Part shown: one piece after another, positions 50,284 through 58,079 of the stretch
Layout: the number at the start of each line of letters is the position of its first letter
How positions within the stretch are numbered: the first letter of the stretch is position 1
Origin: Armatimonas sp043757465
GTDB taxonomy: Bacteria; Armatimonadota; Armatimonadia; Armatimonadales; Armatimonadaceae
Direction: 5' to 3'
NCBI RefSeq assembly: GCF_043757465.1
Contig: NZ_JAYVPL010000002.1
Location: 1 to 64,000 of the forward strand
DNA length: 64,000 nt
Made by a program: the position numbers and the translations under genes
Notes under the pieces: model-generated
Databases searched by the model: none
What the model was told of the DNA's origin: nothing
What the model saw: only the letters and a program-made list of their open reading frames with translations

Positions 50284-52818
50284 ATGAAAGCCGTTGTCAT
50301 GGCAGGCGGCGAGGGAACACGGCTACGACCGCTTACCTCCAACCGGCCCAAACCCCTTGTCCCTATTCTCAATAAGCCCATCGCGCAACATATTTTCGAA
50401 CACCTGAAGCGCGCGGGCATCAATGACATTGTTGTCACGCTCTATTACCTGGGTGAGGAGATCCAGCGCTACTTTGGCGATGGCTCCGACATGGATGTCA
50501 ACCTCATCTACTCTGTCGAGGAGACCCCTCTGGGAACAGCGGGATCGGTCAAGCAGGCAGAGGAGCACCTCAACGACGGCACCTTTGTCATTGTCTCGGG
50601 CGATGCTCTCACGGACCTGGATATTGAGAAGGCGCTTGCCTTTCACAGAGCCAAGGGTGCAGAGGCCACTCTCGTACTAAAGCCCGTTCCCAACCCCGTT
50701 GAGTTTGGGGTGGTGATGACCGAGCCTGATGGCCGTATTATCCGCTTCCTGGAAAAACCCGACAAGGCGCAGGTCTTTTCTGACTCCGCCAATACCGGTA
50801 TGTATATCCTGGAGCCTTCGGTCTTTGAGCTGATGGAGCACGGGAAAAACTACGACTGGTCGCAGGATATCTTCCCCCGTATGCTGGAAGAGGGCCGCCC
50901 CCTTTTTGGCTACAATATGGAGGAGTACTGGTGCGATGTGGGCTCGCTTGAGCAATACCGCCAGGCACAGTACGAGATGCTCGACGGCCAAACGGCGCTG
51001 CCCATTCCCGGTGCAAGCCACCCTAACCGTGTCTTTATCGGAGGCGGCACCGAGATTCACCACACGGCCAAGATCATCGGCCCCGTCGCCATCGGTGCGG
51101 ACTGTCGTGTGGGGCCGGGCGCGGTCATCGGACCCGATGCCGTTCTGGGCGATGGCGCGATCATCGAAGCCAATGCCAAGATCGAGAAAGCGATCCTCTG
51201 GCGCTCCGCCTACGTGGGAACGGGCGCACAGCTCACGGCCTGCACCATCTGCAACCATGTCCATATCGGCGATGGTGTCAAGATCGAAGAGAGTGCCGTG
51301 GTCGGGGACAAGTGCTCCATCGAGGCAGGGGCGACGATCCGAGCGCGTGTCAAGCTCTGGCCCGACAAGCTCATTGAGGAGCGCTCCGTTGTCACGGAGA
51401 GCCTTGTCTGGGGCGCGAAAGCCTACTCCAATCTCTTCCGTGGCCTGGGTGTGCCGGGCATTACCAACATCGAGCTAACCCCAGACTTCGCTGCCAAGCT
51501 AGGAGCCTCGTTTGGTGGCTTTTTGAAAAAAGGCGCGACGGTTGTGGTGAGCCGCGATGGGCACCCCGCGAGTCGTATGCTCAAGCGCGCTCTCATGGCG
51601 GGGCTTTCCTCGGTAGGTGTCAGTATGCTCGATGTTGAGGAGATGGCCCTGCCCGTTCTGCGCAATACGGTCCGCAGCAACCGTGCCAAGGGCGGTGTCC
51701 ATGTGCGCCAGGATCCGGATCACGCCGGGCGTACGCTTGTGGAGTTCTTCGACGAGCGGGGAATCTATCTCACCAAGAACAATGAGCGCAAGGTCGAGAC
51801 GATCTTTTTTCGTGAAGACTACGGGCGCGTTCTCATGGACGAAGTCGGGACAATTAACCCGGCGACCCGTCCCTTGGAGCAGTACACCCAGCTATTTCTG
51901 AAACAAATCGCCGCGAAAGATATCGAACGCCAGGAGTTTACCGTCGTCATTGACTACGCCTACGGTTCGTCGCTTGCCCGTGTCCTCCCCCCGATCCTGG
52001 GCCAGCTCGGCTGCAAAGTCTTTGTCCTCAACCCCTATCCGGACTGGAAGCGCTTCCCCAAGAGCGCCAAAGATCGGGAGGCGCTTGTGGGGGCTCTGGC
52101 GCAAGTGGTTCACCAGCAAAAGGCTGATCTCGGGGTGATGATGCACTCCGATGGGGAGCGCTTGGAGCTGGTAGACGAGAAAGGCAACGCGCTCAACCGA
52201 GCACGTCTCCTCGCGACAATGGCCTCTATGGTAGCGCAGACAACGCGTGCGGGTGAGTGCAAGATAGCAGTTCCGATCAATGCCCCCTCGGCTCTGGAGC
52301 GTATTTTGTCTCACAGCGGCGGCACGGTCGTGCGTACCAAGACCGACCCGCGTTTCTTGATGAATGTCGCCTCCGCCTCGGCAGAAAAAATCGTCATGGC
52401 GGGTGATCTGACGGGCGGCTTTATCTTCCCCGGCACCGAGGAGGCGTTCCATCCCACGTTTGATGGCCTGCTCGCCTTTGTAAAAACACTGGAGATGATG
52501 GCGCTGCACCAGCGCCGCCCGCTCAGCTCCTTTGTGGCCGAGCTTCCTGCAATGCACCTAGCGAGCCAGACACTTCCCTGCCCCCAGTCCGACAATGGAC
52601 GCGTGATGCGGATTCTCACGGAAGAAGCACAAAACGCATCGGGTGAGCTAGAGCTACTGGATGGGATTCGTGTGGTGGAAGCGCCCAATGCCTGGAGCCT
52701 GGTTCTCCCCGACCCCGCCGAACCGCTGATCCATATCCATAGCGAAGGCATCTCCGCCGCCGATGCCAACGCACGAACACAGCGCTACTCGGATCGAATC
52801 GCGGAGCTGGTGAGCTAG
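50284..52818 (+). CDS. GDP-mannose pyrophosphorylase / phosphomannomutase-like fusion
   Basis: 844 aa from ATG 50284; TACAAT (50272-50277) is exactly 6 nt before it, so the longer frame from 50242 is rejected. The nucleotidyltransferase domain (1-235) begins MKAVVMAGGEGTRLRPLTSN and has the FLEKPDK motif; a left-handed beta-helix follows (about 250-390, GPVAIGADCRVGPGAVIGPD). The C-terminal part (about 395-840) is a phosphohexomutase fold, but the TASHNP phosphoserine loop is replaced by VRQDPDHAG, so mutase activity is probably lost or altered. Likely nucleotide-sugar supply. Confidence 0.85.
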   Translation: MKAVVMAGGEGTRLRPLTSNRPKPLVPILNKPIAQHIFEHLKRAGINDIVVTLYYLGEEIQRYFGDGSDMDVNLIYSVEETPLGTAGSVKQAEEHLNDGTFVIVSGDALTDLDIEKALAFHRAKGAEATLVLKPVPNPVEFGVVMTEPDGRIIRFLEKPDKAQVFSDSANTGMYILEPSVFELMEHGKNYDWSQDIFPRMLEEGRPLFGYNMEEYWCDVGSLEQYRQAQYEMLDGQTALPIPGASHPNRVFIGGGTEIHHTAKIIGPVAIGADCRVGPGAVIGPDAVLGDGAIIEANAKIEKAILWRSAYVGTGAQLTACTICNHVHIGDGVKIEESAVVGDKCSIEAGATIRARVKLWPDKLIEERSVVTESLVWGAKAYSNLFRGLGVPGITNIELTPDFAAKLGASFGGFLKKGATVVVSRDGHPASRMLKRALMAGLSSVGVSMLDVEEMALPVLRNTVRSNRAKGGVHVRQDPDHAGRTLVEFFDERGIYLTKNNERKVETIFFREDYGRVLMDEVGTINPATRPLEQYTQLFLKQIAAKDIERQEFTVVIDYAYGSSLARVLPPILGQLGCKVFVLNPYPDWKRFPKSAKDREALVGALAQVVHQQKADLGVMMHSDGERLELVDEKGNALNRARLLATMASMVAQTTRAGECKIAVPINAPSALERILSHSGGTVVRTKTDPRFLMNVASASAEKIVMAGDLTGGFIFPGTEEAFHPTFDGLLAFVKTLEMMALHQRRPLSSFVAELPAMHLASQTLPCPQSDNGRVMRILTEEAQNASGELELLDGIRVVEAPNAWSLVLPDPAEPLIHIHSEGISAADANARTQRYSDRIAELVS

Positions 52819-52820
52819 GG

Positions 52821-52863
52821 CACTCCCCCGGCGGGCACTCCCCTGGCGGGCACTCCCCCGGCG
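52821..52863. repeat. 15-bp tandem repeat, about 2.9 copies
   Basis: CACTCCCCCGGCGGG at 52821-52835, CACTCCCCTGGCGGG at 52836-52850 and CACTCCCCCGGCG at 52851-52863, directly after the fusion gene's stop. Adjacent to two large hairpins. Confidence 0.75.
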
Positions 52864-52872
52864 CTTCGCACC

Positions 52873-52981
52873 ACCCCCTCTCGCTTGAAACCCGACTTCA
52901 TCGGGACGAGAGGGGGTAAAGCCTCTTGCTCCCCCTTCCTTCCCGCCGACGGAGTCGGAAAAACGGGGAAGGAAGGGGGCA
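52873..52981. repeat. Two large nested hairpins between convergent genes
   Basis: First: ACCCCCTCTCG (52873-52883) pairs with CGAGAGGGGGT (52907-52917), enclosing CCCGA-cttca-TCGGG. Second: GCTCCCCCTTCCTTCCC (from 52929) pairs with GGGAAGGAAGGGGG (to 52980), enclosing CCGAC-gga-GTCGG. They resemble palindromic repeat units rather than simple terminators, and separate convergent genes. Confidence 0.7.
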
Positions 52982-53007
52982 GGGGGGATGGATGCCGGGG
53001 GTAAGCT

Positions 53008-54123
53008 CTAGCCGCTACACAGAAACTCGACGACGTCGCCCTCTTGCATGACATAGTCCTTGCCCTCGGTACGCAGCCAGCCGTGCTCGCGTGCGGCGGC
53101 GATACTCCCGGCTTCGACAAGCTTGGTCCAGTCAATGACCAAAGCGCGGACGAACGTGCGTTCCAGATCCGTGTGAATCACGCCCGCCGCTGTCGGAGCC
53201 TTATCGCCCTGCCGGATGGTCCAGGCACGCACTTCTTTCTCTCCCGCAGTCAGATAGGTCTGGAGCCCCAGCATCCGGTAAGCGACGCGAACCAGCCGGT
53301 TCAGCCCCGGCTCGGTTAAGCCCAGATCACTCAGAAAGGCGGCCGCTTCTTCAGGGTCTAGCTCCGAGAGTTCCGCCTCGATCTGTGCGGAGATGGAGAC
53401 GACGTCCATTCCCTCCGCCGCCGCCATTGCCTTGAGCGCCGCCACATGCGGGTTGCTCCCGCCGTCTGGCAGATCGCCCTCGGGGACATTGGCGACATAG
53501 ATCATCGGCTTTGCCGTGAGCAAGCCGGACTCTTTGTTGAACTTAACGAGCAGCTCCCCGTCGCCGTAGGTAAACGTCCGAACAGGTTCCCCCTCGCTCA
53601 AGTGCTCCAGCAACTTCTCCACCAGCGGCAGCAGCGCTGCATCCTCTTTGCTTGCCCGCGCTGACTTCTTAAGCCGATCCTGGCGCTTCTCCAGTATCTG
53701 AAGATCGGCGAGAGCCAGCTCTAAGTTAATGGTGACGGCATCGCCCACGGGATCCACACGTCCCTCGACATGGATAATCTCGTCGCTCTCGAAGCAGCGC
53801 ACCACATGGGCAACAGCAGCGACTTCGCGAATATTGGCGAGAAACTGGTTGCCCAGCCCCTCCCCTTTGTGTGCACCCTTCACCAGCCCGGCAATATCCA
53901 CAAACTCGACGTAGGTAGGAACCAGTGAGGGGGTGCGATTGCCTTTGATGTAGAGCTTCGAGAGCGCCGCCAGCCGGTCATCCGGTAGAGGAACCACCCC
54001 GACATTCTTATCAATGGTCGCAAACGGATAGTTCGCCACGACCGCGCCCGCCTTGGTGATTGCGTTAAAGAGAGTGGACTTGCCCACGTTGGGCAGCCCG
54101 ACAATTCCGACTCCTAGTGCCAT
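53008..54123 (-). CDS. ychF: Redox-regulated ribosome-associated ATPase YchF (OLA1)
   Basis: 371 aa. The N-terminal Obg-type domain has GIVGLPNVGKSTLFNAITKA and NYPFATIDKNVGVVPLPD; the middle has helical insertions; the C-terminal TGS domain (about 285-371) ends KDYVMQEGDVVEFLCSG. It binds ATP rather than GTP and associates with ribosomes. The expected length and motifs are intact. TACTCT (minus) lies 8 nt before ATG 54123. Confidence 0.96.
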   Translation of the reverse strand: MALGVGIVGLPNVGKSTLFNAITKAGAVVANYPFATIDKNVGVVPLPDDRLAALSKLYIKGNRTPSLVPTYVEFVDIAGLVKGAHKGEGLGNQFLANIREVAAVAHVVRCFESDEIIHVEGRVDPVGDAVTINLELALADLQILEKRQDRLKKSARASKEDAALLPLVEKLLEHLSEGEPVRTFTYGDGELLVKFNKESGLLTAKPMIYVANVPEGDLPDGGSNPHVAALKAMAAAEGMDVVSISAQIEAELSELDPEEAAAFLSDLGLTEPGLNRLVRVAYRMLGLQTYLTAGEKEVRAWTIRQGDKAPTAAGVIHTDLERTFVRALVIDWTKLVEAGSIAAAREHGWLRTEGKDYVMQEGDVVEFLCSG

Positions 54124-54151
54124 AACGCCACAGAGTACCGCACAATGCCGC

Positions 54152-55285
54152 CTATAGCACGTCTTTTAAGATCAAGACGACCTCACGCACCGTTCCGTCG
54201 CTCCCTCGGACACGGGCCTTGACCCGGGTTCCCGCATCCTGACGAAAAATCTCGCGGCTCTTGCTGAGGCCCAACCCTTTGGTAGGCAGGTCATCGAGCA
54301 TCAGAATAATATTATCTTTGACAATGCCCTGCGCACTCGCCGGGCCACCGGCCACGACCGTCAGCACCTTGTAGCCATCCCCCTCAAAGACCCCGGAAAA
54401 ACCCGCACGCGAGAAGATAAAGGGCTTTCCAAAATCAGCATTCTTGGCGAGGAAAAAACGGCTACCTGGGTAGTCCAGAGTCACCGTGAAGCGCGAGAGC
54501 ACCTCGCCCCCGAGCAGCGCAATGGTTCCTGTGTCGGCGAGCGCTCCAGTCTTGTCGCTGGAGAGGCCCGTGACGATGTCAGTAACTAAGAAACCCCCAA
54601 GCTCCAGCGCCTTGATGCGTGTCACCTCACCAATTGTCACGCCGCCCACGCCCTGGCCCAAGACGGTCTCGATGCGTTTTTGGTACTTCTTACTCAGTTC
54701 GTTTTTCTGCACCGTCGGCGACGTAAACGTGAGTGTCCCCGAGTAGCCCGTGTCCACTCGAAGGCTTCCTGCGATTCCATCAATCCTGCCAGGGATCTCA
54801 GGGATATTCACACGCAACGTCATCGGAAGCTGCGTGGCTTTCGGGTCGGGTGAGAAGCGCTTGGGATCTAAAAAACGCACTCTCTTTGCCGCGTAGTCTA
54901 TCTGCACCACGTAGTTTTTCAGAAACGGGTAGCCCACAATGCCATCAAAATCTGCCTTTGCCCCCGAGGGAAGCTCTAAGATCACCCCGAGCTGCTTCTC
55001 CTGCACCGCCCCACCCAGCTCGATCCGTGCATTGGTAAACTTTGCGGGCACCATTTTCTCTCCGCCGCCCCCCACCATCGCCTGCCCAAGAATTGGCAGA
55101 CCCAGCTTTTCCGCGGATTTAGGCGTGTAGAGCCCGACTCCAGCACCCGTGTCGAGAATGAGCTTTGCAGCCTTCCCATTCACCTTGCCCTCGACGACAA
55201 TCAGATAGCCCTCCATCGTAAAGGGCACATCCCAGACGGGGGCGGGCATAACTTGCGTGGGTGGTGTCTGTAGCAAAAAGAACAT
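54152..55285 (-). CDS. Retropepsin-like aspartic protease with PDZ-like domain
   Basis: 377 aa. Two retropepsin-like halves: AAKLILDTGAGVGLYTPKSA (catalytic D-T-G at about 44-46) and IAGSLRVDTGYSGTLTFTSP (D-T-G at about 176-178). A PDZ-like domain (about 295-377) follows, with VLTVVAGGPASAQGIVKDNI. There is no clear signal peptide, although the first residues are hydrophobic. Probably a periplasmic or cytosolic protease or substrate-binding protein; a GGGAGGA site lies 8 nt upstream of the start. Confidence 0.75.
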   Translation of the reverse strand: MFFLLQTPPTQVMPAPVWDVPFTMEGYLIVVEGKVNGKAAKLILDTGAGVGLYTPKSAEKLGLPILGQAMVGGGGEKMVPAKFTNARIELGGAVQEKQLGVILELPSGAKADFDGIVGYPFLKNYVVQIDYAAKRVRFLDPKRFSPDPKATQLPMTLRVNIPEIPGRIDGIAGSLRVDTGYSGTLTFTSPTVQKNELSKKYQKRIETVLGQGVGGVTIGEVTRIKALELGGFLVTDIVTGLSSDKTGALADTGTIALLGGEVLSRFTVTLDYPGSRFFLAKNADFGKPFIFSRAGFSGVFEGDGYKVLTVVAGGPASAQGIVKDNIILMLDDLPTKGLGLSKSREIFRQDAGTRVKARVRGSDGTVREVVLILKDVL

Positions 55286-55403
55286 GGATAAAATCCTCCC
55301 AAGCTAAAGACGATACAAATAATGAAAAGTCACGAACTACGGAAAAAAATATTTCGATATCCGCCCACTGAAAGAGGGCGGTGGGGGAGGGTACAATTTC
55401 TCC

Positions 55404-56225
55404 ATGACACCCAACCTACTCACGGCGGAGCAGAAAGCGCAGTTTGACCGCGACGGCTTTCTAGTTCTCCGTAATCTTATTGACCCGGAACTCGTGACAC
55501 GACTGGTTGCCGCCGCCGACCGCCTCTCATCGGAGGGCATCGCACACGATGGGCTCTCGGAGCGCAAGCACTGGCAGAAGCGTGGCTGCCTACCCGACGA
55601 CCCCGCATTTCTGGAGCTGATTGATCATCCGCAGGTGCTACCGCTCGTGGCCGGGATTCTGGGTTGGGATATTCACCTGATGACCAGCCACTTAATTGTC
55701 CGCCCTCCGACGCCTGGTGCGGATGCCAACTTTAAGGGCGAGGGCTGGCACCGCGACGGCGGCCAATCATCGTGGGAGATGACCGAGCCGCACCCACGGA
55801 TTTTACTCAAGATCGCGTTTTTCCTGTCGGATCAGAGCGAGCCGGGGCGAGGCAATACACAAGTGGTGCCCGGAAGCAACCGCCTGACCGGGCCACTGGC
55901 AAAAGCCACTGATGCTGCCCACCCGTACGGTGCCATCGAGATCTGCGGCAAGCCCGGCGATGCGTTTATCTTTGAGCAGCGCACCTACCACGCGGTCGGG
56001 GCGAACTTCTCGGACATCACACGCAAGACGCTCTTTATCGGCTACGGCTTCCGCTGGGTATTCCCGATGGATTTCTCGCCCCAGCACGACTACCGCGAGC
56101 TTTATGAAAGAGCGAACCCGATCCAGCGCCAGCTCATGGGAGATATCAAGACCATTACGGGCGTGCACCTACCCACCGATGCCGATGTGCCTCTGCGGGC
56201 TAAATGGCGCGAGTGGTATGGGTAG
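55404..56225 (+). CDS. Phytanoyl-CoA dioxygenase (PhyH) family protein
   Basis: 273 aa. The Fe(II)/2-oxoglutarate-dependent fold shows WHRDGGQSSWEM (H-x-D iron ligands at about 116-118), then NTQVVPGSNRLTGP, FIFEQRTYHAVGANFSDITR (second histidine) and RKTLFIGYGFRW. It hydroxylates an unknown small organic substrate. TACAAT (55392-55397) lies 6 nt before ATG 55404. Its stop overlaps the start of the downstream aminoglycoside phosphotransferase remnant. Confidence 0.85.
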   Translation: MTPNLLTAEQKAQFDRDGFLVLRNLIDPELVTRLVAAADRLSSEGIAHDGLSERKHWQKRGCLPDDPAFLELIDHPQVLPLVAGILGWDIHLMTSHLIVRPPTPGADANFKGEGWHRDGGQSSWEMTEPHPRILLKIAFFLSDQSEPGRGNTQVVPGSNRLTGPLAKATDAAHPYGAIEICGKPGDAFIFEQRTYHAVGANFSDITRKTLFIGYGFRWVFPMDFSPQHDYRELYERANPIQRQLMGDIKTITGVHLPTDADVPLRAKWREWYG

Positions 56226-56664
56226 TGCACTCCGACGAAGTCTTCACGGATGCCGCACTTGTGACCCGCTTGCTGACCAGACAGATTGGGTGACGAGCTT
56301 GTGGTGCGGCTCCCGCGCATCCACTGGGCGGTTGAGCAGGTGGCGAAAGAGCAGGAGTGGCTCCCTAAACTGGCACCGCACCTTCCCCTAGCGGTTCCCA
56401 CGCCGGTGGCAATGGGCGTGCCTGGGTGTCGGCGATCCCGCCTGCGAGCTTATCGTCGCCTGGAATCTCTTCGATGCAACAGCTCGGGATGCATTCCGCG
56501 AATCGCTCCCTGTGGACGATGCCCTGTGGGAGCGCGGGCGCGGCTGGGCGCTGTCCATGGCGCTCATCGCCCTGCCTTACTACTGGGACACCAACCCAGC
56601 TATCGTCCAAGTGTCGCTTCGCACTCTCACGGAGCTTCTAGGAACTACGCCAACAGCTCCTTAA
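56225..56664 (+). pseudogene. Aminoglycoside phosphotransferase remnant
   Basis: Three frames give successive pieces of one aminoglycoside phosphotransferase-family protein. GTG 56225 encodes HSDEVFTDAALVTRLLTRQ then stops; the next frame gives GDELVVRLPRIHWAVEQVAK and LAPHLPLAVPTPVAMGVPG; the third gives GDPACELIVAWNLFDATARD, LPVDDALWERGRGWALSMAL and ends at 56664. The catalytic HGDL region between the second and third pieces is missing, and part of the N terminus between the first and second. Two deletions explain this. Its end overlaps the convergent DUF1501 gene. Confidence 0.75.
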
Positions 56665-58039
56665 CCACCCTCGCTGTTCCCGCGACTCCCGTGAGGCGCT
56701 CCGGGCGACCGGCACGCTCGTAGTAGAGCTTCTCGTTGTCGAGGCCAAGAGCAGTGAGAATCGTGGCATGGAGGTCTTTGAAGGTCATCGGCTTGTCCGT
56801 AGCCATCAACCCCAACTCATCGGTGGCCCCGTAGCGCTGGGGCCGTACCGCACCGCCACCTAACCAGATCGTGAAGCCCGCCGCGTTGTGCTGCCGCCCA
56901 TTGTTTCCCTGCATCATGGGCGTGCGACCAAACTCACTCGCCCAGATAATCAGTGTTTCGTCCCAGAGACCGCGCTGCTTTAAGTCCGTGAGGAGCGCCG
57001 CCGTCGGTTGGTCAATCCAGCGGGCACGGGGCGTGTGGTTTTTCTCTAACTCCCCGTGAGCATCCCAGCCGTCTTTGTCGGGCATGTCGTAGACCTCGAC
57101 AAAGCGAACGCCGCGCTCGATCAAGCGCCGCGCGAGTAGCAATTTCCGGGCATAGGCGACGGTACGAGGGTCTTTGTGCTCGAGGCCGTAGGCGCGCCGC
57201 AGGTGCGCGGGCTCTTTCTCAACATCCCCCACTTCCAGTGCCGCGCTCTGCATCCGATAGGCCAGCTCGTAGCTCGCGATCCGGGCATCCAGTTCGGTTG
57301 GCTGCACTTTCCCCTGCTTGTGCATAAGGTTCATCTGGCGCAAAAATGCAAATGTGTCTTTTTGGCTTGCCTCAAACTCTTTGGGCGGTGAGAGGTCCAG
57401 CACGGGCAGCCCCTGATCGCGTAGCTTGGTGGGCTGGAAGGCGGGCGGCAGAAACCCATTCTGGTAGTTCGCCGCGCCCCCGAGCGGCCCGGCATCGAAC
57501 AGCACGACATAACCGGGCAGGCTCTGGTTCTCCGTCCCGAGGCCGTAAGTAATCCAGCTTCCCAGGCTCGCTTTTCCTGCATTCAGATCGCCCGTGTGAA
57601 AAAGATAGCTCGACGGCGCGTGATTATTGGACTCGGACTGGAGCGAGTGGACAAAGCACAGCTCATCCACGTGTTTCGAGAGTTCGGGGAACAGCTCGCT
57701 CACCCAGAGACCACTCTGCCCCTGCTGGGTAAACTTATACGGTGAGGCCATCAGCTCATCTTTGCAGCCCTCGAAGACATTGGCATGGCGCGTGGCCTTG
57801 AGCGCCTCCCGAAAGCTCTTGGGCACGGGCTTTTTGTGGAGTTTCTGAAGCGCGGGCTTGTAGTCAAACGTATCCATCTGCCCCGGCCCGCCGACCTGGT
57901 AGAGTACAATCACATTCTTGGCGTGCGCCTTGAAGTGCGGCTTGCGCGGTGCTAGAGGATTGATCGGGTCTATTTTCACGGCGGGCGGGCGTGCCTGCGC
58001 CTCCAAAAGCGCCACTGCCAGCTCGCCAAAGAGTCTCAT
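56645..58039 (-). CDS. DUF1501 protein without a Tat signal
   Basis: 464 aa from ATG 58039. The body has VIVLYQVGGPGQMDTFDYKP, YDMPDKDGWDAHGELEKNH and LIIWASEFGRTPMMQGNN, as in the other two DUF1501 genes of the window. The N terminus (MRLFGELAVALLEAQARPPA) lacks the twin-arginine motif seen in the others, so export is uncertain. TACAAT (minus 58051-58046) is 6 nt before the start. It is divergent from the DUF1549/DUF1553 gene, its usual partner. Confidence 0.85.
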   Translation of the reverse strand: MRLFGELAVALLEAQARPPAVKIDPINPLAPRKPHFKAHAKNVIVLYQVGGPGQMDTFDYKPALQKLHKKPVPKSFREALKATRHANVFEGCKDELMASPYKFTQQGQSGLWVSELFPELSKHVDELCFVHSLQSESNNHAPSSYLFHTGDLNAGKASLGSWITYGLGTENQSLPGYVVLFDAGPLGGAANYQNGFLPPAFQPTKLRDQGLPVLDLSPPKEFEASQKDTFAFLRQMNLMHKQGKVQPTELDARIASYELAYRMQSAALEVGDVEKEPAHLRRAYGLEHKDPRTVAYARKLLLARRLIERGVRFVEVYDMPDKDGWDAHGELEKNHTPRARWIDQPTAALLTDLKQRGLWDETLIIWASEFGRTPMMQGNNGRQHNAAGFTIWLGGGAVRPQRYGATDELGLMATDKPMTFKDLHATILTALGLDNEKLYYERAGRPERLTGVAGTARVVKELLA

Positions 58040-58079
58040 GTGCGTATTGTACCGCCCAATCGGGCGGTATAATCCCTCC
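58040..58079. promoter_or_regulatory. Palindromic divergent leaderless promoter
   Basis: ATTGTACCGCCC (58046-58057), aatC, then GGGCGGTATAAT (58062-58073) form a near-perfect inverted repeat whose outer parts are the -10 hexamers of both genes: TACAAT on the minus strand and TATAAT on the plus strand. Each is 6 nt from its start codon and 16 bp from the other. Confidence 0.7.
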
